From NCBI RefSeq assembly GCF_001571365.1, contig NZ_BCTQ01000003.1, positions 186,001 to 250,000 on the forward strand: a stretch of DNA of 64,000 nt. The letters run 5' to 3'. This DNA is from Achromobacter denitrificans NBRC 15125 (GTDB lineage: Bacteria; Pseudomonadota; Gammaproteobacteria; Burkholderiales; Burkholderiaceae_B). The notes below the pieces were generated by a model. The model was not told where the DNA came from. It ran no database searches and saw only the letters and a list, made by a program, of their open reading frames with translations. A program made the position numbers and the translations under genes. This document shows, piece after piece, positions 7,732-16,183 of the stretch. The first letter of the stretch is position 1. Every line of letters starts with the position of its first letter.

Positions 7732-8711
7732 CGGCGATCCCTCCCGGCATCCCGGAACCCGCGCTGGCGCAAGGCCTGCACTGGCTGGTCGTCATGTGGT
7801 CCGGCGAGGTCAGCGACGAGGAACGGGCGGCCTGGCAGCGATGGCTGTCCGCCCACCCCGACCACGAACGCGCCTGGCGGCACGTGCAGCGGCTGGACTC
7901 GCGCCTGCTGGATGTGTCGCCGGTGGCGTCGGCCCGCGCGCTGGCCGCCACCGGCCGCAAGGCCGGCCGGCGCCAGGCGCTGCGGCTGATGGGCTTCGGA
8001 TTGCTGGGCGCGGGGGTGGCGGGCGCGGCCGGCCTGGCCGTTCGCCAGGCGCCCTGGTCCGGCTACCTGGCCGATTACCTGGCCGACTACCGCAGCGCCG
8101 TCGGCGAGCGGCGCCAGGTCGCGCTGGAAGACGGCACCCTGCTGACGCTCAACGGCGACAGCGCCGTGGACATCGATTACGGCCCCGATGCGCGACGCGT
8201 GGCGCTGCGCCGCGGCGAACTCTATATCGAAACCGGCCACGGCCCGCTTGCGCGGGGCCGGCCGTTCTTCGTCGCGACCGACCTGGGCAGCGTCCACGCA
8301 CTGGGCACGCGCTACACCGTGGACCGCCGCCGCGGCGAGGTGGCGGTCGCGGTGTACGAGGGCGCGGTCGAGATCCGGCCGTCGCGGGCCCGTCCGATGG
8401 TGCTGGACGCGGGCCACGCGACCTCCTTCACCGCCGCGGGCGCCACGCCCGCCCGGCCGCTGGCCGGGGCGCGGCCCGCCTGGCTGAACCGCCAGCTCGT
8501 GGCGGACCGCATGCGCCTGGCCGACTTCCTCGAACAGGTGGGGCGCCACCGCCCCGGCGTGATCCGGTGCCACGCCGGCGTGGCCGACCTGATCGTGTCC
8601 GGCGTCTATCCGCTGGGCGATACGGACCGCGTGCTGGCCTCCCTGGCCGCCGCCCTGCCCCTGCGGATCAGCCGCTACACGAACTACTGGGTGGTGGTGG
8701 AACCCCGCTGA
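7728..8711 (+). CDS. FecR-family anti-sigma/signal transducer
   Basis: A 327-residue inner-membrane protein that relays the receptor signal to the ECF sigma factor. The N-terminal cytoplasmic DUF4880 region contains HWLVVMWSGEVSDEERAAWQ and HPDHERAWRHVQRLDSRL (about residues 13-52), the sigma-binding part. One transmembrane segment follows near residues 82-103 (LMGFGLLGAGVAGAAGLAV), then the periplasmic FecR domain (AVGERRQVALEDGTLLTLNG) and a C-terminal STN-like segment (SGVYPLGDTDRVLASLAAAL). A GTG start shares bases with the sigma factor stop (GTGA), indicating translational coupling. About 114 bases separate it from the receptor gene; this spacer shows no obvious terminator. Confidence 0.9.
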   Translation: MTAIPPGIPEPALAQGLHWLVVMWSGEVSDEERAAWQRWLSAHPDHERAWRHVQRLDSRLLDVSPVASARALAATGRKAGRRQALRLMGFGLLGAGVAGAAGLAVRQAPWSGYLADYLADYRSAVGERRQVALEDGTLLTLNGDSAVDIDYGPDARRVALRRGELYIETGHGPLARGRPFFVATDLGSVHALGTRYTVDRRRGEVAVAVYEGAVEIRPSRARPMVLDAGHATSFTAAGATPARPLAGARPAWLNRQLVADRMRLADFLEQVGRHRPGVIRCHAGVADLIVSGVYPLGDTDRVLASLAAALPLRISRYTNYWVVVEPR

Positions 8712-8825
8712 GCGCAGGGCGGGCCGGCCCCTTCCGAAAAAAATCGGCCGCAACCGTAGCACTTTTCCGTTCTCGTCCGGGATACGTGAATAACCCCGCC
8801 ATTTCACTCCGACGAGAACCCCGAT

Positions 8826-11222
8826 ATGCCCTTCCGCTTTTCCCTCTCCGCGACCCGGCGCGCCGTCGCGCTGGCCCTGGCCTCGCTGGCGGCGGCCGCG
8901 CCGGTCCCGGGCGCGGCCGCCGACGCGCCGCCCGCCTCTCCACGCAGCCAGGCGGCCGCCGTCTACGACATTCCCGCCGGCACGCTGGACCAGGTGCTCA
9001 ACGCCTATGCGCAGCGAGCGGGCGTCATGATCACGATCGACGGCGCCCTGACCGCCGGCGCCACCAGCCCGGGCCTGCGCGGCGCCTACGGCGTGCGCGA
9101 GGGATTCGCCGCCATCCTGGCCGGCAGCGGCCTGGCCGCCCAGCCCCAGGGCGGCGGCTATGTCCTGCGCCGCCTGCCCGCGGGCCAGGCCGGCGTGGCG
9201 ACGCTGGAAGCCGTGACCGTGAGCGCCGCGGGCGTCGCGCCCGACAGCTTCGTGGCGCAGGAATCGCGCGCCGGCACCAAGACCGACACCCCCATCCTGG
9301 AAACGCCGCAGTCCATTTCCGTGGTGACGCGCGCCCAGATGGAGGCGCAGAATGCCCAGAGCGTGACCGAAGTCCTGCGCTACGTGCCCGGCGTGGCGGT
9401 CGAAACCTACGGCGTGGACCCCAAGGGGTTCGACTGGGTGATGATGCGCGGCTTCAACGCCCAATCCACCAGCGACTACAAGGATGGCTTGCGCCAGGCC
9501 GCCACCGGCTACACGCTGTTCCGCAGCGAACCCTATGCGCTCGAACGCATCGAGGTGCTTCGCGGCCCGTCCTCGGTGCTGTATGGCCAGGGCGACGCGG
9601 GCGGCCTGATCAACCGCGTCAGCAAGCTGCCTTCGGCCACGCCGCAGTACGAAACCGAACTGGAATACGGCAGCTTCCAGCGCAAGCAGGCCGCCGTGGA
9701 CCTCACCGGCCCCGCCAATGAAGACGGCACCCTGCTCTACCGCCTGGTGGGCGTGGCGCGCGACGCCAATACGCAATTCACCTATCCGAACGGCGACCGC
9801 ATCTCGGACGACCGGCTTTTCGTCGCCCCGTCCCTCACCTGGGCGCCTTCCGCGGCCACGCGCTTCACGTTGCAGACAGAGTTCCTGCATGACCGCTCGG
9901 GCGGCACCATCGGCACCGTCACCGTGAACGGCAAACCCACCGACATACGCAACGGCGACCCCAACTTCAACCGCTACGACCAGAAGCAGAAAACCATCGG
10001 CTATCTGTTCGAGCATCGCTTCAACGACACCGTGCAGGTGCGCCAGAACCTGCGCTACGGCACGGTAGACGCGCTGCTGGACAACGTGCTGGTGGTGGGC
10101 GTGAACCCGCAGGGGCTGACCCGCTCCGCGCGCCGGTTCGACGAAGGCATGACCGCGCTGGCGCTGGACAACCAGGTGCAGTTCAACCTGGACACCGGGC
10201 CGCTCTCGCACACGCTGCTGGCCGGCCTGGACTTCAACCGCAGCAGCGCCGACGTATCGCGCACCATGGGGCCGGCGCCCAGCCTGAATCCTTACGACCC
10301 GGTCTACGGCGTGGACGTTCCCACGCCCACGACGCCGCTGGCCAACTACCTGGAACGCACGCACCAGACCGGGCTGTACCTGCAGGACCAGATCAGGTTC
10401 GCCGACCGCTGGGTGCTCACGTTGGGCGGCCGCTACGACTGGTACAGCCAGAAAACCGAGAACCGCCTGCTGAACACGGAGACCGACCAGGACGGCACGC
10501 GCTTCAGCGGCCGGGCCGGCCTGAACTACGTAATGCCCAACGGCGTCGCGCCCTACGTCAGCTACGCACAGTCCTTCCTGCCGAACACCGGCGTGTCGGC
10601 GCCGGCCAACGGCAGCGCCCCGTTCGCGCCGTCGCGCGCGCGGCAGTGGGAGGCCGGCGTCAAGTACCAGCCGCCGGGATCGGATTCGCTGTACACGATC
10701 GCGCTGTTCGACATCAAGAAAAGCAATGTGCTGACCAACGACCTGCTGAACCCGGGCTTCCAGGTCGCCTCGGGCGAAGTGCAATCGCGCGGCGTGGAGG
10801 TCGAGGGCAAGTTCAGCCTGGCCGACGGCTGGGACTTCACCGGTTCGTACACCTACGTCAACGCGGAGATCACCAGCGCCAACAACGCCACCCAGGGCAA
10901 CCGGCCGGCGCTGGTGCCCGAGCACACCGCCTCCGGCTGGCTGAACTACACGGTGCGCCGCTCGGCCCTGGCCGGACTGAGCCTGGGCGTGGGCGCCCGC
11001 TACGTGGGCTCGACCTACGGCGACAATGCCAACACGCTGAAGATCGCGGGCCGCACGCTCATCGACGCGGGCGTGTCCTATGCCGTGGACAAGCACCTGA
11101 CCCTGTCCGTCAACGCCACCAACCTCTTCGACAAGGAATACCTGGCGACGTGCTCCGACCTCACGGATTGCTACCCCGGCAGCCGGCGCAGCGTGATCGG
11201 ACGGGTCAAGTACCGTTTCTAG
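8826..11222 (+). CDS. TonB-dependent ferric siderophore receptor with STN signalling domain
   Basis: A 798-residue outer-membrane transporter of the FpvA/FecA transducing class. Order: signal peptide to about residue 34, STN domain (VYDIPAGTLDQVLNAYAQRAGVMI, about 41-64), TonB-box-like LEAVTVSA near 127, plug domain with LETPQSISVVTRAQ and LERIEVLRGPSSVLYGQGDA, then a 22-strand-type barrel ending in GRVKYRF with a terminal Phe. The late motif VDKHLTLSVNATNLFDKEY is typical of siderophore receptors. The substrate cannot be told from sequence. It is served by the upstream sigma/anti-sigma pair, so expression should need both iron starvation and the cognate siderophore. Its TAG stop shares the palindrome CTAG with the stop of the convergent gene. 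Confidence 0.92.
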   Translation: MPFRFSLSATRRAVALALASLAAAAPVPGAAADAPPASPRSQAAAVYDIPAGTLDQVLNAYAQRAGVMITIDGALTAGATSPGLRGAYGVREGFAAILAGSGLAAQPQGGGYVLRRLPAGQAGVATLEAVTVSAAGVAPDSFVAQESRAGTKTDTPILETPQSISVVTRAQMEAQNAQSVTEVLRYVPGVAVETYGVDPKGFDWVMMRGFNAQSTSDYKDGLRQAATGYTLFRSEPYALERIEVLRGPSSVLYGQGDAGGLINRVSKLPSATPQYETELEYGSFQRKQAAVDLTGPANEDGTLLYRLVGVARDANTQFTYPNGDRISDDRLFVAPSLTWAPSAATRFTLQTEFLHDRSGGTIGTVTVNGKPTDIRNGDPNFNRYDQKQKTIGYLFEHRFNDTVQVRQNLRYGTVDALLDNVLVVGVNPQGLTRSARRFDEGMTALALDNQVQFNLDTGPLSHTLLAGLDFNRSSADVSRTMGPAPSLNPYDPVYGVDVPTPTTPLANYLERTHQTGLYLQDQIRFADRWVLTLGGRYDWYSQKTENRLLNTETDQDGTRFSGRAGLNYVMPNGVAPYVSYAQSFLPNTGVSAPANGSAPFAPSRARQWEAGVKYQPPGSDSLYTIALFDIKKSNVLTNDLLNPGFQVASGEVQSRGVEVEGKFSLADGWDFTGSYTYVNAEITSANNATQGNRPALVPEHTASGWLNYTVRRSALAGLSLGVGARYVGSTYGDNANTLKIAGRTLIDAGVSYAVDKHLTLSVNATNLFDKEYLATCSDLTDCYPGSRRSVIGRVKYRF

Positions 11223-12133
11223 GCCGGCTTCCAGCCCTCCGGCACGCGCGGCTTCTCGATCTGGGCGAAGTGGCAGATGGCGTCGGCGATGCCGGAGAAG
11301 TCGATGCCGCCGAACTGGCCCGCCCGGGCCAGGCTGAACGATTCGTGCACGGCGGCGGCCACCGGCATCGGCACCTTGGCCGCGTGCGCGGCGCTCACGA
11401 TCAGGGACATGTCCTTGTGGGCCAGGTCGATGGTGAATCCCGGCGAGGTGTCGCCGACCAGCACCTTGTTCGGGAAGTTCATCCGCAGCTGGCCGTTGGA
11501 GGCCGACGTGCCGTACAGCACCTGCAAGGTCTTGGTGATGTCCAGCCCGAAGCGCTGCGACAGCGCCAGCGCCTCGGCGTTGACCTGGCACAGCGTCACC
11601 GCGACGTAGTTGTTGACCAGCTTGGTGCGCCCGCCCGCTCCCACCGGGCCGCAGTGGTAGGTGGTGGTGCCCATGGCATCCAGCAACGGCTTGACGCGGG
11701 CGAAATCGGCGTCGCTCGCGCCCACCATGAACAGCGATTCGCCGCGGTCGGCATGCTCGGCCAGGCGGCCGACGGGCGCGTCCACCACCGTCATGCCATG
11801 GGCCAGCGCCTGTTCCTGCAGCCGGTCGGTGGCCAGCGGGTCGATGGTGCTCATGTCCATCAGCAGGCTGCCGCGGGCCGCATTGCCGAAGATGCCGCCG
11901 CTGCCCAGCGCCACCTGCTCCACTTCCTTGGACGAGGGCAGCATCGTCACGATGATGGCGCAGCGTTGCGCCACGTCGGCCACGTCCTTGCCCAGCGCCG
12001 CCCCCGCCACGGCCAGTTCTTCCATGGCCTGCTTGTTGATGTCCAGGACCACGAGGTCGAATCCCGCCTTGCGCAGGTTCAGCGCCATGGGCTTGCCCAT
12101 GCGGCCCAAACCGATAAAGCCGATCTTTTCCAT
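11219..12133 (-). CDS. NAD(P)-dependent 3-hydroxyisobutyrate dehydrogenase-family reductase
   Basis: A 304-residue beta-hydroxyacid dehydrogenase. The N-terminal Rossmann motif is IGFIGLGRMGKPMALNLRKAG, the catalytic Lys lies in GAGGRTKLVNNYVAVT (about residue 170), and the substrate loop reads DAPVGRLAEHADRGES. In ordinary 3-hydroxyisobutyrate dehydrogenases this loop is DAPVSGG; a DxPVGR version is, to my recollection, found in sulfolactaldehyde/succinic-semialdehyde reductases of the YihU type, suggesting an anionic aldehyde substrate. It is the last gene of a five-gene minus-strand set (binding protein, split ThDP decarboxylase, aldehyde dehydrogenase, this gene); AGAGGAGACAGGC precedes the ATG. 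Reduction of the aldehyde made by the decarboxylase is the likely role (inference). Its stop overlaps the receptor stop tail-to-tail. Confidence 0.85.
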   Translation of the reverse strand: MEKIGFIGLGRMGKPMALNLRKAGFDLVVLDINKQAMEELAVAGAALGKDVADVAQRCAIIVTMLPSSKEVEQVALGSGGIFGNAARGSLLMDMSTIDPLATDRLQEQALAHGMTVVDAPVGRLAEHADRGESLFMVGASDADFARVKPLLDAMGTTTYHCGPVGAGGRTKLVNNYVAVTLCQVNAEALALSQRFGLDITKTLQVLYGTSASNGQLRMNFPNKVLVGDTSPGFTIDLAHKDMSLIVSAAHAAKVPMPVAAAVHESFSLARAGQFGGIDFSGIADAICHFAQIEKPRVPEGWKPA

Positions 12134-12182
12134 GCCTGTCTCCTCTGCTGCCGGCGTTCGCGCGCCGGTCAGCCGCGGTGGT

Positions 12183-13613
12183 TCAATAGCCGATGTAGGC
12201 GGTTTTGGTGGACGTGTAGAAGTCCACGGCGTAGCGTCCCTGTTCGCGGGGCCCGAAGCTGGAGGCCTTCACGCCGCCGAAAGGCACGTGATAGTCCAGC
12301 CCGGCCGTGGGCAGGTTCACCATCGTCAGCCCGCTGCGCACGTTCAGGCGGAAATGGTTGGCCGCCTTGAGCGAGGTGGTGCAGATGCCCGACGATAGGC
12401 CGAAGGCCGTGTCGTTGGCGACTTCCAGGGCCTCGTCGTAGCCCGACACCCGGATCACCGCGGCCACCGGGCCGAAGATTTCCTCGCGGTTGATGCGCAT
12501 GTCGTTGGAACTCTGCGTGAACAGCGTCGGGCGCAGGAAATGGCCGGCGCTGGACGCGTCGGCGCGCTTGCCGCCTTCCGCCAGCGTGGCGCCCTCGCTC
12601 TGGCCCAGCTCGATGTAGCCCAGGATCTTGCGCAGCTGCGCGTCATTGATGACGGGGCCGATCTGGGTGCCCGCCGTCCGGGGGTCGCCCACGACCAGCT
12701 TGCGCATCCGTTCCGTCAGCGCCTGCACGAAGCGGTCGTGGATGCCGTCGGCCACGATCAGCCGGCTCGACGCGGTGCAGCGCTGGCCGGCGGAAAAGAA
12801 GGCGCCGTTCAAGGCGCACTCGACCGCCACGTCCAGATCTGCGTCGTCCAGCACCACCAGGGGATTCTTGCCGCCCATCTCCAGCTGCACGCGGATCATG
12901 CGCTCGGACGCGCCGGTGGCGATCTTGCGGCCGGTCGCGACGCTGCCCGTGAAGCTCACGGCGTCCACGCCGTCGAGCAGGGCCTGGCCGGCCGCCGCGC
13001 CCTCGCCGTTGACGAGGTTGGCCACGCCGGCCGGCAAGCCCGCGCGTTCCAGGATGGCGAAGAGTTCCCAGGCCGCGCCGGGCGTGTGCTCGGAAGGCTT
13101 GAGCACCACGGTGTTGCCGAAAGCCAGTGCCGGCGCCATCTTCCAGGCCGGGATCGCGATGGGGAAGTTCCAGGGCGTGATCATCGACACCACGCCCACC
13201 GGGTGCCGGCTGATCTGCACCCCGATGTCCGGACGCACGGACGGCAGGTTCTCGCCGCCGTAGCGCACCGCCTCGCCCGCGAAGAACTGGAATATCTGGC
13301 CGGCGCGCACCACTTCGCCCATGCCCTCGGCCAGCGTCTTGCCGGCCTCGCGCGACACCAGGGCGCCCAGCTCTTCCTTGCGCGCCAGGATTTCGTTGGC
13401 CGCGCGGAACAGGATATCGCTGCGCAGCTGCGTGGTGCTGCGCTCCCAGCCGGGCCCGGCGGCCCGGGCCGCCTGCACCGCCTGCCGCATCTGCGCCTCG
13501 TCGGCGCTAGCGTACAAACCGATCAGGTCCCGCGGATCCGCGGGATTGAGATTCTCCAGGGTACCGGCGCCTTCCACCCACGCGCCGCCGATGTAGTTTG
13601 CTTTCTGCGTCAC
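12183..13613 (-). CDS. NAD(P)-dependent aldehyde dehydrogenase
   Basis: A 476-residue ALDH-superfamily enzyme. It shows the N-terminal YIGGAWVEG, cofactor strand SMITPWNFPIAIPAWKMAPA, general base Glu in QLEMGGKNPLVV (about residue 251) and nucleophile Cys in FFSAGQRCTASSR (about residue 285), followed by EEIFGPVAAV. Overall it is closest by eye to alpha-ketoglutarate-semialdehyde/succinate-semialdehyde dehydrogenases, which accept aldehydes carrying a distal negative charge. Start is GTG with GGAGCAGACA before it. It lies 31 bases after the decarboxylase beta-type gene and 49 bases before the reductase gene, so the cluster can both oxidise and reduce the same aldehyde product. Substrate not determined. 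Confidence 0.9.
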   Translation of the reverse strand: MTQKANYIGGAWVEGAGTLENLNPADPRDLIGLYASADEAQMRQAVQAARAAGPGWERSTTQLRSDILFRAANEILARKEELGALVSREAGKTLAEGMGEVVRAGQIFQFFAGEAVRYGGENLPSVRPDIGVQISRHPVGVVSMITPWNFPIAIPAWKMAPALAFGNTVVLKPSEHTPGAAWELFAILERAGLPAGVANLVNGEGAAAGQALLDGVDAVSFTGSVATGRKIATGASERMIRVQLEMGGKNPLVVLDDADLDVAVECALNGAFFSAGQRCTASSRLIVADGIHDRFVQALTERMRKLVVGDPRTAGTQIGPVINDAQLRKILGYIELGQSEGATLAEGGKRADASSAGHFLRPTLFTQSSNDMRINREEIFGPVAAVIRVSGYDEALEVANDTAFGLSSGICTTSLKAANHFRLNVRSGLTMVNLPTAGLDYHVPFGGVKASSFGPREQGRYAVDFYTSTKTAYIGY

Positions 13614-13644
13614 TGTCTGCTCCTCGTATTGGGTCGCTGATTGG

Positions 13645-14241
13645 TCATGCGTGGCCGCCCTTGCCCTTACCCAGCACCGCCTCGCGGAACCGCGACCGCA
13701 GGTAGGGGCCGTCGCGCGGCGGCAGGCTGCCGGGCTCCGGCGCCGAAGACACTTTTAACACCAGGCATTGCAGGCCGGGCTGCCGCAGGCCGGGAATCCG
13801 GTCCGACAGTTCGGCCTCGCCGCGCACGGTGGCCGAGTCCGCGATGCCGCAGGCGCGCGCGACCCCGGCGATGTCCACCCCGCGCCCCGAATGCGCCGCC
13901 TGCATGCCGGTCTCGCCATAGTGCTCGTTGTCGATCACGATGATCTTCAGGTTCGCCGGCGCGCGCACCCCGATGGTGGCGAGCGCCCCCAGCCCCATCA
14001 TCATCTCGCCGTCGCCGACGAAGGCCAGCACCTGGCGGGCCGGCTGCGCCAGCGCCAGGCCGAAGGCCACCATGCAGCCCCCGCCCATCGCGCCCCACAC
14101 GTAGAAATTGCGGTCGTCGTCTCCCGCGGCCGAAGTGTCGTAGGTGGGATTGCCCAGGCTGGCCACCACCAGCGCGTCGCCGCGCTTATCCAGTATCCGG
14201 GCCACCGCCGTCCGCCGGTTCATCGTCGCTGTCGCGTTCAT
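13645..14241 (-). CDS. ThDP-binding decarboxylase subunit, ComE/sulfopyruvate decarboxylase beta-like
   Basis: A 198-residue subunit carrying the thiamine diphosphate site. The GDG-to-N motif is clear: VGDGEMMMGLGALATIG, then PANLKIIVIDNEHYGETGMQ (about residues 78-120), the pattern of sulfopyruvate and phosphonopyruvate decarboxylase C-terminal halves. It begins 13 bases after the alpha-like gene with AGGACGGGCAACGAT before the ATG, so the two halves form one enzyme. The reaction in this family is decarboxylation of a 3-substituted pyruvate (sulfonate or phosphonate) to the corresponding acetaldehyde. Which anion is used cannot be told from sequence; no phosphoenolpyruvate mutase and no sulfoacetaldehyde acetyltransferase (xsc) are in the window. 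Confidence 0.85.
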   Translation of the reverse strand: MNATATMNRRTAVARILDKRGDALVVASLGNPTYDTSAAGDDDRNFYVWGAMGGGCMVAFGLALAQPARQVLAFVGDGEMMMGLGALATIGVRAPANLKIIVIDNEHYGETGMQAAHSGRGVDIAGVARACGIADSATVRGEAELSDRIPGLRQPGLQCLVLKVSSAPEPGSLPPRDGPYLRSRFREAVLGKGKGGHA

Positions 14242-14254
14242 ATCGTTGCCCGTC

Positions 14255-14770
14255 CTACTTGCTGAAGTTCTTGATGCCCAGCACGCGCTGGGAAATCACC
14301 ACGGCGACCGCGCGGTTCGAGTTGAACGCGAGCAGGCTGGCGGCGCGGACCGTCTCCGGCACGTCCTCGCCCCGCTCCACCCGCTGCACGTAGACGCCCG
14401 CGCCCTGGAGCGCGGCCTCGGCGGACTGGCCCATGGGGCATTGCCAGGGATTGAATTCTCCCCATTCGCCGCGCATGGTGACCAGGCAGAGAAAGGGCAT
14501 GCGGCATTCCTGGATCAGCGCGAGCATATTGATGCAGTTGCCCACGCCGCTGGACTGCATCAGCAGCACGCCCTTGGCGCCGCCGAGCCAGGCGCCGCCC
14601 AGCATGGCCACGCCCTCCTCCTCCGTGGTGAGGGAAATCGCCTCCACCTCCGCATCCGCCTCGAACAGCTTGATCAGCTGGCTGTGCCCCGCGTCGGGCA
14701 CGTAGGCCATCTGCGTGATCCCGGCTTCTTTCAAGTTTCGATAGACCAACTCGGGCCAACTCTCTGCCAT
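14255..14770 (-). CDS. ThDP-binding decarboxylase subunit, ComD/sulfopyruvate decarboxylase alpha-like
   Basis: A 171-residue subunit of the pyrimidine-binding (alpha) type. Recognisable segments are AYVPDAGHSQLIKLF (residues about 22-36), the catalytic Glu region SLTTEEEGVAMLGGAWLGG (about 46-64) and VLLMQSSGVGNCINML (about 68-83). These match the N-terminal half of sulfopyruvate/phosphonopyruvate decarboxylases. GGAGGCAGGG precedes the ATG. It sits 30 bases after the binding-protein gene and 13 before its partner subunit. As a heteromer with that partner it should form a 2-oxoacid decarboxylase in the cytosol. A stand-alone acetolactate-synthase-like function is unlikely because the protein is only one domain. 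Confidence 0.85.
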   Translation of the reverse strand: MAESWPELVYRNLKEAGITQMAYVPDAGHSQLIKLFEADAEVEAISLTTEEEGVAMLGGAWLGGAKGVLLMQSSGVGNCINMLALIQECRMPFLCLVTMRGEWGEFNPWQCPMGQSAEAALQGAGVYVQRVERGEDVPETVRAASLLAFNSNRAVAVVISQRVLGIKNFSK

Positions 14771-14800
14771 GATTCCCTGCCTCCGGTATGTGGATGAAAC

Positions 14801-16012
14801 TCAGATCTGCGCTTTCAGCTCGCAGATGCCGGGCTTGGTCGGCGCGTAGGCCTCTTCGCCCGGAATGGTGGCGACCTTCTGGTAGTAATCCCATTCGCCC
14901 TTGGACGCCGAGGGCGACTTGACCTGCATCAGGTACATGTCGTGGACCATGGCGCCGTCAGCCCGGATGTACCCCTTGGTGAACATGTCGTCGATCGGCA
15001 TGGACTTCAACGCGTTCATGACCGCGCCGGACTCCGTGGTGCCGGCGCGCTCCACCGCCTTCAGGTAGGTGGTGGTGGCGGAGTAGTCGCCGGCCTGGAA
15101 GGTCGTCGGCATCTTTTTGTTGCGCGCGTAGAAGCGCTTGCTGAATTCGCGCGAGCGCTCGTCCAGGTCCCAGTACCAGCCGTCGGTGAGGTACATGCCG
15201 GCCGTGGTGTCCAGGCCCAGGCTATGGATGTCCGTGATGAAGACCATCAGGCCGGCCAGGCGCATCTTGTCGCTGACGCCGAACTCCTTGGCAGTCTTGA
15301 TCGAGTTGATCAGGTCCCCGCCCCCGTTGGCCAGCCCCAGCACCTGCGCCTTGGAGGCCTGGGCCTTCATCAGGTAGGACGAGAAGTCGGACGTATTCAA
15401 GGGGTGCCGCGTCGAGCCGGATACCGTGCCGCCGCTGGCCTGCACCACGTCCATGCTGGCTTTTTCCAGCGAATAGCCGAAGGCGTAATCGGCGGTCAGC
15501 ATGAACCAGCTCTTGCCGCCCTGCTGGACCATCGCGGCCGCCGTGCCGCGGGCCTGCGCCGACGTCGAATAGGTGTAGCGCACCGTGTAGGGCGTGCAGG
15601 CTTCTTCGGTGAGGCTGTCGGCGCCCGCGCCGGCGCTGATGAAGACTTTTTTCTTCTCGGCGGCGATCGTGCTGATGGCCAGCGAAGCCGACGAGTTGGA
15701 GCCGCCGATCACCAGGTCCACCTTGTCCTGGTCCCACCACTGGCGGGCGCGGTTCGACGCGATGTCGGCGCGGTTCTGGTGGTCGGAAGCGAGTATCTCT
15801 ATCGGCTTGCCCAGCACCTTGCCGCCGAAGTCGGCGACCGCCATGCGGATGGCGTCCAGGCCTCCCGCCCCATCGAAATCCGAGTACGGGCCGCTCATGT
15901 CGGTGACGAACGCGATCTTCACCGTGTCGCCCTGGGCCGCCGCCGCGCCCCCGCTGCATATGCCGACTACCGCCAACGCGACGGCACCTAACACTTTCGT
16001 CCTGGTTTCCAC
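14801..16012 (-). CDS. Periplasmic branched-chain-amino-acid-type ABC substrate-binding protein
   Basis: A 403-residue Peripla_BP_6 (LivK/UrtA-like) receptor. A signal peptide ends at AAAAQG near residue 27; the mature part begins TVKIAFVTDMSGPYSDFDG, and the ligand cleft has VIGGSNSSASLAISTIA and FISAGAGADSLTEEACTPY. A disulphide-capable Cys pair is present. Start is GTG, preceded by GAGGAGACAAGAC. No permease or ATPase genes accompany it, so it is an orphan receptor that must use subunits encoded elsewhere. As the first gene of the decarboxylase/dehydrogenase set it probably captures the substrate or precursor of that pathway, and the divergent LysR gene probably controls it. Confidence 0.88.
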   Translation of the reverse strand: METRTKVLGAVALAVVGICSGGAAAAQGDTVKIAFVTDMSGPYSDFDGAGGLDAIRMAVADFGGKVLGKPIEILASDHQNRADIASNRARQWWDQDKVDLVIGGSNSSASLAISTIAAEKKKVFISAGAGADSLTEEACTPYTVRYTYSTSAQARGTAAAMVQQGGKSWFMLTADYAFGYSLEKASMDVVQASGGTVSGSTRHPLNTSDFSSYLMKAQASKAQVLGLANGGGDLINSIKTAKEFGVSDKMRLAGLMVFITDIHSLGLDTTAGMYLTDGWYWDLDERSREFSKRFYARNKKMPTTFQAGDYSATTTYLKAVERAGTTESGAVMNALKSMPIDDMFTKGYIRADGAMVHDMYLMQVKSPSASKGEWDYYQKVATIPGEEAYAPTKPGICELKAQI

Positions 16013-16087
16013 GTCTTGTCTCCTCGCTGTGTCGGCCTTGCCGCAGGATCGCCAAAGCCATCTCTGTTTTTAATAATATATTCACAT

Positions 16088-16110
16088 ACGATCTATTTTG
16101 AGCATATCGT
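16088..16110. promoter_or_regulatory. Candidate LysR-type operator between divergent LysR gene and decarboxylase operon
   Basis: ACGAT at 16088-16092 and ATCGT at 16106-16110 form an inverted repeat around 13 AT-rich bases (CTATTTTGAGCAT), in the 171-base gap between the divergent start codons. LysR regulators typically bind dyads of this spacing (T-N11-A-like). No other strong dyad is seen in the gap. Confidence 0.4.
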
Positions 16111-16183
16111 TTTCCCCTAGGACGGCGTCCCGGAACGCTTCCCCCTCCCTATAATCCGGTATCGCCAACCCACGCTTCCCACT

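Noticed and set aside
7479-11591. A 1370-codon minus-strand open frame across the sigma factor, FecR and TonB receptor genes
   Set aside because: Antisense shadow of three well-supported genes; no recognisable domain and extreme Arg/Gly/Ala content.
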